13,020 nucleotides of DNA from assembly GCA_945870465.1 (NCBI GenBank), contig CAMBSS010000120.1:1-13020 (forward strand). Reading direction: 5' to 3'. The notes beneath the pieces are model-generated. The model was not told the DNA's origin and searched no databases. It saw only the letters and a program-made list of their open reading frames with translations. Positions 1 to 6,927 of the stretch are shown here, one piece after another (within the stretch, counting starts at the first letter, position 1; each line of letters begins with the position of its first letter). This DNA is from Bordetella parapertussis. Its GTDB lineage: Bacteria > Pseudomonadota > Gammaproteobacteria > Burkholderiales > SG8-41. The position numbers and the translations under genes were made by a program.

Positions 1-573
1 ATTTACGAGCGACAGGCCGGCGATCTCGCCTATCAGTTCGCGTGCCGCGTCGGCCGCTGCGGCACCTGCGCGGTCAAGGTCAACGGCGTGCCCGTGCTGG
101 CGTGCCAGGAACGCTGCAAGCCCGAGATGAAGATCGAGCCGCTGACGCCGTTCCCGGTGCTGCGCGACCTGGTGGTGGACCGCAGCGAAATCGAAGCGCG
201 CTACGAACAGCACGCTTATGCACCGCAGCGCAAGACCGAATATGCGGGCGGGCCTGAGCCGATCGATCCCTTGCTCGCGGAAGACCTGTGCCACAAGGGT
301 TCGTGCCTTGCATGCATGGTGTGCGTGTCGGGCTGCCCGGCAGTCGAGGAACGCGCGTTCGACGGCCCGGCGTTCATGCTGAAGCTGCGCCACATGGCCG
401 AGCATCCCGCCGACTCCGGCAATCGGCTCGAGCAGGCGATAGATGCCGGCATGCTGGAATGTTTCGGCTGCGATCTGTGCACGCAATTGTGCCCGGCGGA
501 CCTGAGCCCCGCGCAGGCGATACGCGACTTCCGGCGCGACATGATTTTCGGCGGGAGCAAAAAACATGAGTAA
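1..573 (+). CDS. Succinate dehydrogenase/fumarate reductase iron-sulfur subunit (SdhB/FrdB), 5'-partial
   Basis: This subunit passes electrons from the flavoprotein through three iron-sulfur clusters to quinone at the inner membrane. The reading frame is open from base 1, and 190 codons are visible before the TAA. The family is usually about 235-250 residues, so roughly 50 N-terminal residues lie outside the window. Counting from the first visible codon, the [2Fe-2S] ligands are C15, C20, C23 and C35 (C-x4-C-x2-C-x11-C). The ferredoxin-like half has C102-x2-C105-x2-C108-x3-C112-P and C154-x2-C157-x2-C160-x3-C164-P. C157 is unusual: classical SdhB/FrdB proteins have C-x5-C here, with Val, Ile or similar in the middle, and hold a [3Fe-4S] cluster. 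The stop overlaps the next gene by 8 bases. Family assignment is firm. Whether it works mainly as a succinate dehydrogenase or a fumarate reductase cannot be told. Confidence 0.93.
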   Translation: MYERQAGDLAYQFACRVGRCGTCAVKVNGVPVLACQERCKPEMKIEPLTPFPVLRDLVVDRSEIEARYEQHAYAPQRKTEYAGGPEPIDPLLAEDLCHKGSCLACMVCVSGCPAVEERAFDGPAFMLKLRHMAEHPADSGNRLEQAIDAGMLECFGCDLCTQLCPADLSPAQAIRDFRRDMIFGGSKKHE

Positions 574-946
574 AGCCACGCTGCCGCGCAACACCACGCG
601 CCAGGCCGAGGGCCTGCAGTACGGCGACGTGGCACGCACGCTGCACCGGTTCAGCGGTGCCGCCATCATCGTGTTCGTGTTGGTACACGTTATCGTGCAG
701 GCGGTGCGGCAGGTGCCGATGTTTGCTGCTTTGAATGCCGGCGCGCCGTGGTTGCAGACGATGCAGGAACAGAACTGGATACACGCGATCCTGTTTTTCT
801 GCATTGCGTTCCATACGCTCTATGGCCTGAAGCTGCTGGCCGGCGAACTGGGCTTCACCATCCGCTACCAGACCGCGTTCTGGGGCATTGTCGGCGTCAG
901 CGCGCTGTTCGGTTTACGGGAGGTGCTGCGCTATGCAGGCATCTAG
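566..946 (+). CDS. Succinate dehydrogenase/fumarate reductase cytochrome b-type membrane anchor (SdhC-like)
   Basis: A 126-residue membrane protein that should anchor the catalytic subunits and form part of the quinone and haem site. Residues 24-31 contain the SdhC signature R-x-x-HR-x-SG (H27, R28, S30, G31). Three hydrophobic segments lie at about 31-50, 72-92 and 102-120. H41 and H83, inside the first two segments, are candidate haem ligands. The ATG overlaps the end of the iron-sulfur subunit gene (ATGAGTAA), a typical sign of translational coupling. The gene also overlaps the next anchor gene by 14 bases. Gene order (iron-sulfur subunit, then two anchors) matches frdABCD rather than sdhCDAB. 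Family membership is clear from the motif, segment pattern and context. Haem content is inferred. Confidence 0.85.
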   Translation: MSKATLPRNTTRQAEGLQYGDVARTLHRFSGAAIIVFVLVHVIVQAVRQVPMFAALNAGAPWLQTMQEQNWIHAILFFCIAFHTLYGLKLLAGELGFTIRYQTAFWGIVGVSALFGLREVLRYAGI

Positions 947-1241
947 TCGAGTCGTGTTCGGTCGCGCTTTTAGTGTGACGCCGGTATGGATGTGGGTCAT
1001 GCAGCGCGCCTCCGGCCTGCTGCTCGGACCGCTGGTTGCATTGCACGTGTGGATACCGGAGCTGAGCCACAACCGCGCGCTCAACGCCGCTTTGCTCCTG
1101 CTGGTCGTCGGGCACGGTTACAGCGGCATACGGCGGCTCGCGCAACAGGAGCGGCGCTCGACCGTCATCGCTGCGCATGCCTGGGCGTGGCTGATACTCG
1201 TCGCGGTGTTCGGCGTGCTGATCGTGCTGTTCGGCCGCTAG
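933..1241 (+). CDS. Second small membrane anchor subunit of the succinate dehydrogenase/fumarate reductase complex (SdhD-like)
   Basis: The ATG at 933 is chosen over an in-frame upstream start at 888 because a purine-rich ribosome site (GGGAGG, about 917-922) sits at the right distance. This gives 102 residues. W21-x-x-Q24-R25-x-S27-G28 resembles the SdhD/SdhC helix-I signature. Three hydrophobic segments lie at about 26-43, 49-66 and 82-101. H38 and H61 fall in the first two, and H61-x3-G65-x-R67 resembles the His-containing helix of membrane-anchor subunits. The start lies inside the preceding anchor gene, so the two are probably translated in equal amounts. Both anchors carry an R-x-SG motif and membrane histidines, so one or two haems are possible. 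Confidence 0.8.
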   Translation: MQASSRVVFGRAFSVTPVWMWVMQRASGLLLGPLVALHVWIPELSHNRALNAALLLLVVGHGYSGIRRLAQQERRSTVIAAHAWAWLILVAVFGVLIVLFGR

Positions 1242-1267
1242 CCGGACGCATTGCGCGCGGGAAGAGC

Positions 1268-2410
1268 ATGGACGCCAAACCAGTCAACCCGCATTCAGCG
1301 CGCGGCGAGAACCAACGCAAGGTCTTTCAGCGCGACCGCACGCCGCACATTTTCCGGCCGATTGAATTCCGCTCGGTGCGCGTGCGCAACCGCATCACCA
1401 TGTCGCCGATGTGCCAGTACTCCGCTGAGAACGGCGTGGCGGGCGACTGGCATTTCCAGCACCTGTGCGCGCGCGCGGTAGGCGGCGCCGGCATTGTGTT
1501 TACCGAATCGGTTGCGATCGAGCCGCGCGGGCTCATCACCTCGCATTGCCTTGGTCTGTGGAACGACGAGCAGCGCGATGCCTATGCGCGCATCACGAAA
1601 TTCGTCAAGGAGGCGGGCGCAGTCCCCGCGATCCAGTTGAGCCATGCAGGACGCAAGGGTGCTGTAGGACGTCCGTGGGAAGGCGGCAAGCCGCTGACGA
1701 AGGAGCAGGGCGCGTGGCCGTTGATCGCGCCGTCGGCGCTCGCTTTCGGCACCGGCTACCAGGTGCCGACGGCGATGGATGCCGACACGATTGCGAAAAC
1801 GATAGAACTGTATGCGATTGCGGCGCGCCGCGCGCGCGAGGCGGGCTTCCAGCTCATCGAGGTGCACGCTGCGCACGGCTATATCGCGCATGAGTTTCTC
1901 TCGCCGCTGGCCAACCAGCGCACCGACCGCTATGGCGGCAGTTTTGAGAATCGCACGCGTTTCCTGCTCGAAGCGATAGCCGCGGTGCGCAGCGAGTGGC
2001 CGGACGATATGCCGCTGTTCGTGCGCATCTCCGCCACCGACTGGGTGGAAGGCGGCTGGGACCTCGAGAGCAGCGTGCAACTCGCGCAAGCACTCAAAGC
2101 AACCGGCAAGGTCGATCTCATCGATTGCTCGAGCGGCGGACTGGTGCAAAAGCAGAAACCGGTTATCCATCCCGGCTACCAGGTGCCGTTCGCGGCGGCC
2201 GTGCGCAGCCGTGCCGGCATCGCGACCAGCGCGGTGGGAATGATTTACAGCCCCGACATGGCCGAACAGATCGTCGCCAACGGGCAGGCCGACATGGTGA
2301 GTCTGGGGCGCGCGATGCTGATTGATCCGTACTGGCCGCAGCGCGCGGCAAAAGTGCTGCGCGCCGAAGTCAATTGGCCCGCGCAATACGAGCGCGGCGA
2401 CATTTACTAG
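1268..2410 (+). CDS. Old Yellow Enzyme family NADH:flavin oxidoreductase, YqjM class
   Basis: A 380-residue FMN-dependent TIM-barrel oxidoreductase of the type that reduces activated C=C bonds (enoates, enones). YqjM-class hallmarks visible are MSPMCQYS (C49 as the flavin-tuning cysteine, Y51), QLSHAGRK (residues 123-130), EVHAAHGY (H200 and H203 as the substrate-binding pair, Y205), the barrel segment NQRTDRYGGSFENR (217-229), SLGRAMLIDP near 345-354, and a C-terminal YERG (374-377) whose arginine matches the arginine finger at the end of YqjM. YqjM is about 338 residues. The extra length here is mostly about 25 polar residues before the conserved start, and this tail may be real or may reflect a later true start. 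The gene begins 26 bases after the membrane-anchor gene, so co-transcription is likely. The physiological substrate is unknown. A role in the same catabolic route as the neighbouring genes is inference. Confidence 0.92.
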   Translation: MDAKPVNPHSARGENQRKVFQRDRTPHIFRPIEFRSVRVRNRITMSPMCQYSAENGVAGDWHFQHLCARAVGGAGIVFTESVAIEPRGLITSHCLGLWNDEQRDAYARITKFVKEAGAVPAIQLSHAGRKGAVGRPWEGGKPLTKEQGAWPLIAPSALAFGTGYQVPTAMDADTIAKTIELYAIAARRAREAGFQLIEVHAAHGYIAHEFLSPLANQRTDRYGGSFENRTRFLLEAIAAVRSEWPDDMPLFVRISATDWVEGGWDLESSVQLAQALKATGKVDLIDCSSGGLVQKQKPVIHPGYQVPFAAAVRSRAGIATSAVGMIYSPDMAEQIVANGQADMVSLGRAMLIDPYWPQRAAKVLRAEVNWPAQYERGDIY

Positions 2411-2433
2411 AAGCCGTCTCAAAAACAATTTGG

Positions 2434-2566
2434 AACCGCCGATGAACACGGATGAACGCAGATAAGCTCATGGGATTTGACCAAAATGCGGGGCAAGGTC
2501 TGGAATAGTATCGGCGTCAATCGGCGGACCCCTCAAGGGGGTATTAAAAAGAATTTATCGGCGGTT
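2434..2566 (+). repeat. Intergenic repeat with inverted ends and decamer-phased GATGAAC units
   Basis: The 203-base gap before the short-chain dehydrogenase contains AACCGCCGAT at 2434-2443 and its exact reverse complement ATCGGCGGTT at 2557-2566. Another ATCGGCGG lies at about 2519-2526. Next to the left arm, GATGAAC occurs at 2441 and 2451 and GATAAG at 2461, a 10-base period. A small stem (ACCCC/GGGGT, 2528-2542) followed by an A/T-rich run also lies inside. The arrangement looks like a short interspersed extragenic element rather than coding DNA, and no open frame of note crosses it. It could also serve as a weak terminator for the preceding operon. That it is repeated elsewhere in the genome is a guess. 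Confidence 0.5.
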
Positions 2567-2613
2567 GCTTGTCGGTGTTGTATTTTTGACATGAGTTCAA
2601 GGAGATTTTTGAA

Positions 2614-3369
2614 ATGGACATGAAGCTTGCCGGAAAGACCGCGCTCGTCACGGGCGCCAGCAGTGTAGGCCTCGGGCGCGCGATTGCGCTCGGGTTGGCG
2701 CGCGAAGGCGTCAAGGTGGCCATCACCGCGCGCCGCGGCGATTTGTTGAAGCAGGCCGCGCAGGAAATCAAGGCGGCAACCGGCCATGAGCCCTATGTCA
2801 TCGAAGGCGATCTGTACCAGAAGGAAACGCCGGCGCGGATAGCGGCCGAAGCGCGCGTCAAGCTCGGGCGCGTCGATATCCTGATGAATGCCGCAGGCGG
2901 CAGCCGCCCGATTCCGTTCGATACGCCGCCCGAAGTCTGGGAAGAATCGATGCTGCTCAATTTCTTCCGCCTGCGCGAGCTCACGCACGCGATCCTTCCC
3001 GGCATGATGGAACACAAATGGGGTCGCGTGATCAGTCTCACGGGCACGTCCGAGCCGTACAACATCAACGCGGCCAATCCCGCCAAGGCGGCGATCCACG
3101 CATGGACCAAGGGGCTTTCGCGCGAAATGGGCAAATACGGCATCACACTCAACTGCATCAAGCCCGGCCGCATCACCAGCGAGCAGATGCTGCGCATGCA
3201 TCCGACCGAGGAGATGCGGCGCGAATTCACGGCCGAGCTGCCGGTGCAGCGTTTCGGCGAGCCGGAAGAGCTGGCGGATCTCGCCGTCTTCCTCGCCTCG
3301 CCGCGCGCCGGTTACATCACCGGCACGGCGATTCCGGTCGATGGCGGTCTCAGCCGTTTTGCTTTCTGA
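2614..3369 (+). CDS. SDR family oxidoreductase with atypical active site
   Basis: A 251-residue protein with a complete Rossmann fold of the classical short-chain dehydrogenase type. The start is supported by AAGGAG at 2599-2604, nine bases before the ATG. The cofactor loop is TGASSVGLG (13-21), one residue longer than the usual TGxxxGxG. The NNAG equivalent is NAAG (92-95). R40 and R41 after the second strand favour NADP(H). The C-terminal PVDGG (241-245) is typical of the FabG-like group. The active-site Ser (S141) and Lys (K158) are in place, but the position four residues before the Lys, normally the catalytic Tyr, is A154 (segment NAANPAK). The nearest Tyr is Y149. It may therefore be a divergent subfamily using another residue, or a non-redox homologue. 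It lies 88 bases before the first Bug gene and probably belongs to the same catabolic cluster. Confidence 0.88.
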   Translation: MDMKLAGKTALVTGASSVGLGRAIALGLAREGVKVAITARRGDLLKQAAQEIKAATGHEPYVIEGDLYQKETPARIAAEARVKLGRVDILMNAAGGSRPIPFDTPPEVWEESMLLNFFRLRELTHAILPGMMEHKWGRVISLTGTSEPYNINAANPAKAAIHAWTKGLSREMGKYGITLNCIKPGRITSEQMLRMHPTEEMRREFTAELPVQRFGEPEELADLAVFLASPRAGYITGTAIPVDGGLSRFAF

Positions 3370-3457
3370 GCAGCACGCCATTGCGTTAACGACGCATAAA
3401 TTGCGGCCAGCCTTTCACATAAAAAGCAGCCGCGCGAAAAGCACGAGGAGAATGTCA

Positions 3458-4423
3458 ATGCGGGCAAGGATATGGGCAGTGGCGCTTGCGCTCGTTTGCG
3501 CGGGAGGTGCTGCGCATGCGCAGGGCTATCCGGCGCGGGCAATCCGCCTGATAGTGCCATTCCCGCCCGGCGGGCCCAATGACGTCTTGGGCCGCGTCGT
3601 CGCGCAGAAACTGAGCGAGCAGATGGGGCAGCAGGTCGTGGTCGATAACCGCGGCGGCGCGGGCGGCATCATAGGCGCCGAACTCGCGGCGCGCGCGAAC
3701 CCCGACGGCCACACGCTGCTGTTCGGCGGCACCGCCTCGATGTCGATCAACCCCATTCTGCACAAGAAGCTCGGCTACGACCCGGTTGCGGATTTCGCGG
3801 CGGTGAGCCTGGTCGGCACTGCGCCCAGCCTGCTTTCGCTGCATCCGTCGCTGCCGGTGAAGAACGTGAAAGAGTTGATCGATGCCGCCAAGGCGAAACC
3901 CGGCCAGCTTACCTTCGCGTCCTCAGGCGTCGGCACCGCGCCGCATCTGGCCGGTGAATTGTTCAACACCATGGCGGGCGTGACGCTGGTGCACGTGCCG
4001 TATCGTGGCGGCGGGCCTGCGTTCGTCGATCTGCTGGGAGGACAGGTCGCCATGTACTTCGCCGGCATTTCCGCGGCGCTGCCTTTCGTCAAGGAAGGCA
4101 AGTTGCGCGGCATCGCCATCACTGGCGCGCAGCGCAGCGCGGTGATGCCCGAAATGCCGACCATCGCGGAATCCGGGCTGCCCGGATACGAAGTAAGCAA
4201 CTGGTACGCGATCGTCACGGCGGTCGCCACGCCCAAGCCGATCATTGCGAGGCTGCATGGCGAACTCGTGAAGGCACTCGCGGCGGAAGACGTAAAAAAA
4301 CGGTTTCTGGATCTCGGCACCGATCCTATCGGCAGCGATCCGGCGCAGCTCGCGGCGTACATCCGAAGCGAAATTCCCAAATGGACCAAAGTCATCCGCG
4401 CGGCCGGCATGAAGACCGACTGA
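3458..4423 (+). CDS. Tripartite tricarboxylate transporter substrate-binding protein (Bug/TctC family), copy 1
   Basis: A 321-residue periplasmic binding protein. Of two nearby ATGs (3452 and 3458), 3458 has correct spacing from GAGGAG at 3445-3450, while 3452 is too close. Residues 1-21 form a Sec signal peptide with a likely cut after AHA (A21/Q22). Family motifs follow: PFPPGGPND (34-42), DNRGGAGGIIG (63-73), ANPDGHTLL (80-88), the ligand-domain segment SSGVGTAPHLAGELF (155-169) and HVPYRGGGPA (179-188). Bug proteins bind small carboxylates (dicarboxylic, aromatic or amino acids) between two lobes and deliver them to a TctA/TctB permease. Neither permease subunit is in this window, so this is an orphan receptor. 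It is followed after 37 bases by a second Bug gene. The ligand is not predictable by eye. Confidence 0.95.
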   Translation: MRARIWAVALALVCAGGAAHAQGYPARAIRLIVPFPPGGPNDVLGRVVAQKLSEQMGQQVVVDNRGGAGGIIGAELAARANPDGHTLLFGGTASMSINPILHKKLGYDPVADFAAVSLVGTAPSLLSLHPSLPVKNVKELIDAAKAKPGQLTFASSGVGTAPHLAGELFNTMAGVTLVHVPYRGGGPAFVDLLGGQVAMYFAGISAALPFVKEGKLRGIAITGAQRSAVMPEMPTIAESGLPGYEVSNWYAIVTAVATPKPIIARLHGELVKALAAEDVKKRFLDLGTDPIGSDPAQLAAYIRSEIPKWTKVIRAAGMKTD

Positions 4424-4460
4424 TCACTTACGCAGTTCGATTAAAACGAAGGAGAAGAAA

Positions 4461-5441
4461 ATGAGTCGAAGATTCAGTATTGCGGTTTGCGGCATCCCGG
4501 CAGCAGCGCTTGTGCTGGGTTTCCCGCTTGCGGCAATGGCGCAAAATTTTCCGGCGAAACCGGTGCGTATCGTGGTCGGTCTCGCGCCCGGTGGCGGCAC
4601 CGACATCATCGCGCGCATGGTGGGCCAGCGCCTGGGCACGGCGGTCAATCAGCAGGTCGTCATCGACAATCGTCCGGGTGCCAGCGGCAACATCGCGGCT
4701 GAAATCGTCGCCAGGTCGCCAGCGGACGGCTATACGCTGATAGTCGTCACGGCGAGCCACGTCATCAACCCCAGCCTGTATTCGAAAATGAGTTATGACC
4801 CGATCAAGGATTTCACGGGCATCACCCAGCTCACCGCGCAGCCGTATTTGTTCGTGATCAATCCAAATGTGCCGGCGAAAACGGTGAAGGAATTCGTTGC
4901 GCTCGCGAAAACGCGCAAGGGCGGCCTGACCTACGCTTCGTCGGGCTCCGGCCTGCTCGGACATCTGGGCATGGAACTCCTGAAGCTGCAGGCGAACTTC
5001 GAAGCGGTGCATATTCCGTACAAGGGCGCGAGTCCGGCGCTCGTCGATACCATCGCGGGCCAGGTCGATGCGTTCTTCCCGACAATTATCTCGGGCCTGC
5101 CGCAGGTGAAAAGCGGCAAGGTGCGCGTGATTGCGGTGACGACGCTGAAACGCGCCGCGCTGTTGCCGGACACGCCGACCGTGGCCGAGCAGGGTTATCC
5201 GGGCTACGAAGTGAACGGCTGGTACGGCATGCTGGCGCCCGCCGGCACGCCCAAGGAAGTCATCGCGTTTCTCAATCGCGAAGTCGGCGAGGTGTTGCGC
5301 TCGGCGGAAGGCCGGGAGCGGCTGGCAGCCGAGGGCGCCGAAGGCGCGGGCAACACGCCGGAGCAGTTCGCCGCTTACATGCAGTCCGAAGCGGCCAAGT
5401 GGAGCAAAGTGGTCAAGCAGTCGGGCGCGCGCGCGGACTGA
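4461..5441 (+). CDS. Tripartite tricarboxylate transporter substrate-binding protein (Bug/TctC family), copy 2
   Basis: A 326-residue secreted binding protein. AAGGAG at 4449-4454 lies six bases before the ATG. The signal peptide is residues 1-27 with a cut at AMA/Q28. Motifs are APGGGTD (42-48), DNRPGASG (69-76), ASHVINP (98-104) and HIPYKGASPA (184-193). The ASHxINP segment and the mature N-terminus FPAKPVR are shared almost exactly with Bug copy 3, so the two are probably closer paralogues of each other than of copies 1 and 4. Each of this pair is followed directly by an MmgE/PrpD gene, here after 40 bases, consistent with duplication of a two-gene module. Role: capture of a carboxylate in the periplasm. 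The substrate is unknown and no permease gene is nearby. Confidence 0.95.
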   Translation: MSRRFSIAVCGIPAAALVLGFPLAAMAQNFPAKPVRIVVGLAPGGGTDIIARMVGQRLGTAVNQQVVIDNRPGASGNIAAEIVARSPADGYTLIVVTASHVINPSLYSKMSYDPIKDFTGITQLTAQPYLFVINPNVPAKTVKEFVALAKTRKGGLTYASSGSGLLGHLGMELLKLQANFEAVHIPYKGASPALVDTIAGQVDAFFPTIISGLPQVKSGKVRVIAVTTLKRAALLPDTPTVAEQGYPGYEVNGWYGMLAPAGTPKEVIAFLNREVGEVLRSAEGRERLAAEGAEGAGNTPEQFAAYMQSEAAKWSKVVKQSGARAD

Positions 5442-5481
5442 ACCGCAGACCGTAAAACTCTTATTTCGGAGCAACAATCGT

Positions 5482-6855
5482 ATGGATGCCACTACCCAGC
5501 AACTCGTCGACTTCGCGATGCAGTCCGATTTCGCTTCGCTTCCCGCGCCGGTCGTGCACGAGTGCAAACGGCGCCTGATCGATAGCTTCGGATGCGCAAT
5601 CGGGGCGTATGAGGAGCCGCTCAGCCGGTCGGCGCGCAAAATCGCGCACCAGTACGTCAGCGCGCGGGGCGCCAGCGTATGGGGAAGCGGCGTGCGAACC
5701 ATGCCTGAAGCAGCGGCATTTGCCAACGGGATCATGCTGCGCTATCTGGACCTGAGCGACACCTATGTGGGCAAGTGTCGCGGACATCCGAGCGACACGA
5801 TGGCAGGCGTTCTTGCCGTCGCCGAAGCGGTCGGAGCAGACGGGCCGTCGGTGATCAATGCGGTTGTGCTTGCTTACGATGTGTATTGCAGTCTTATCAA
5901 CGCTGTCGATTTCAATTCGAAGGGCTGGGACCAGCCGGTCTATGGCGTGCTTGCCGGCGCGCTTGCTGCCGGCAAGCTAATGAAGCTTTCCGCGCAGCAG
6001 ATGGGCGATGCTGTTTCCCTTGCGCTGGTGCCGAACATGGCATTGGTCCGCACACGCCAGGGTGAATTGTCGAGCTGGAAAGGATGTGCCGGCGCCAACG
6101 CGGCGCGCAACTCGGTATTTGCCGCACAACTCGCGAAGGAAGGATTTACCGGGCCGACGGACGTGTTCGAGGGCCGCGGCGGGCTGTGGAGTATTGTCGG
6201 CCGATTTGATGTGCCGCTGCCAACCGGCTCCGCTCCCCACATGATGACGCAGACCCACCTCAAAAGCCTGCCTGTCTGCTACCACGGGCAGTCCGCGGTG
6301 ATCGCGGCGCTTGATCTGCGCAAGCGCGTGAAGGCAGCGGACGTGCGCGAGATCCGCATCGACACGTATCACACGGCTGTCATGATGATGGGTGGCGACC
6401 CCGACCGCTGGGCGCCCGCCACCCGCGAAACTGCCGACCACAGCCTGCCGTATTGCGTTGCGATTGCGCTGCTCGACGGGGAAGTCACGGCACAGTCATT
6501 TACGCAGGAGCGGTTGCAGGACCCGGCCGTGCAGGGCCTGATGCGCATGGTGAAAGTCAACGAGGATGCGGCGCTGTGTGCGCAGTATCCGGAATCTGTG
6601 CCGAGCCGCGTGAGCATAAAAACAGCAGGGGGCGAATTGCTGTCTGCAGAAGTGCGCTATCCGACGGGGCATGCGATGAATGTCATGAGCGATGCAGAAG
6701 TGGAGAAGAAATTTCGCGGCATGTTCACAGGCAGTGACCGCGCCGGCCGCGGCGAGCGGATACTCGAGACCATCTGGAAGCTGGATCAGGTCGGCGATTT
6801 CGGCCGCGAAGTGATTGGGTTGCTGACGTTTCCGGCGAGTAATGTCGATGCCTGA
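5482..6855 (+). CDS. MmgE/PrpD family protein, PrpD-like subgroup
   Basis: A 457-residue cytoplasmic enzyme, near the usual family length of 450-480. The family includes 2-methylcitrate dehydratase, cis-aconitate decarboxylase and iminodisuccinate epimerase, all acting on di- or tricarboxylic acids without metal clusters. Features seen: LDLSDTY (89-95), GHPSD (101-105), WKGCAGANAARN (199-210), DVFEGRGG (227-234), KSLPVCYHGQSA (261-272) and the C-terminal NVMSDAEVEKKF. The PVCYHGQSA and GHPSD segments place it nearer PrpD than the second copy at 7930. In the GWDQPVYG segment (148-155), Q151 stands where I would expect a histidine in PrpD-type sequences. The start is ATG at 5482, with CGGAG about ten bases upstream. 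Its position after Bug copy 2 suggests that it converts the acid that protein captures. The exact reaction is not determined. Confidence 0.92.
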   Translation: MDATTQQLVDFAMQSDFASLPAPVVHECKRRLIDSFGCAIGAYEEPLSRSARKIAHQYVSARGASVWGSGVRTMPEAAAFANGIMLRYLDLSDTYVGKCRGHPSDTMAGVLAVAEAVGADGPSVINAVVLAYDVYCSLINAVDFNSKGWDQPVYGVLAGALAAGKLMKLSAQQMGDAVSLALVPNMALVRTRQGELSSWKGCAGANAARNSVFAAQLAKEGFTGPTDVFEGRGGLWSIVGRFDVPLPTGSAPHMMTQTHLKSLPVCYHGQSAVIAALDLRKRVKAADVREIRIDTYHTAVMMMGGDPDRWAPATRETADHSLPYCVAIALLDGEVTAQSFTQERLQDPAVQGLMRMVKVNEDAALCAQYPESVPSRVSIKTAGGELLSAEVRYPTGHAMNVMSDAEVEKKFRGMFTGSDRAGRGERILETIWKLDQVGDFGREVIGLLTFPASNVDA

Positions 6856-6927
6856 TCAGTTATGCCGCTCTGTAGCAAACGCTGGCACCCGGATTGGAAT
6901 CGGCCGGATTCAGGGGGAATGCGAGTC

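Noticed and set aside
1295..2449. Long 384-codon open frame on the - strand opposite the OYE gene
   Set aside because: Its translation is Arg/His/Ala-rich low-complexity sequence typical of the antisense of GC-rich genes. The + strand frame carries the complete YqjM motif set.
4428..5735. 435-codon open frame on the - strand across the second Bug gene
   Set aside because: It runs antisense to a well-supported Bug protein and into the next gene, with no family motif and no plausible ribosome site.
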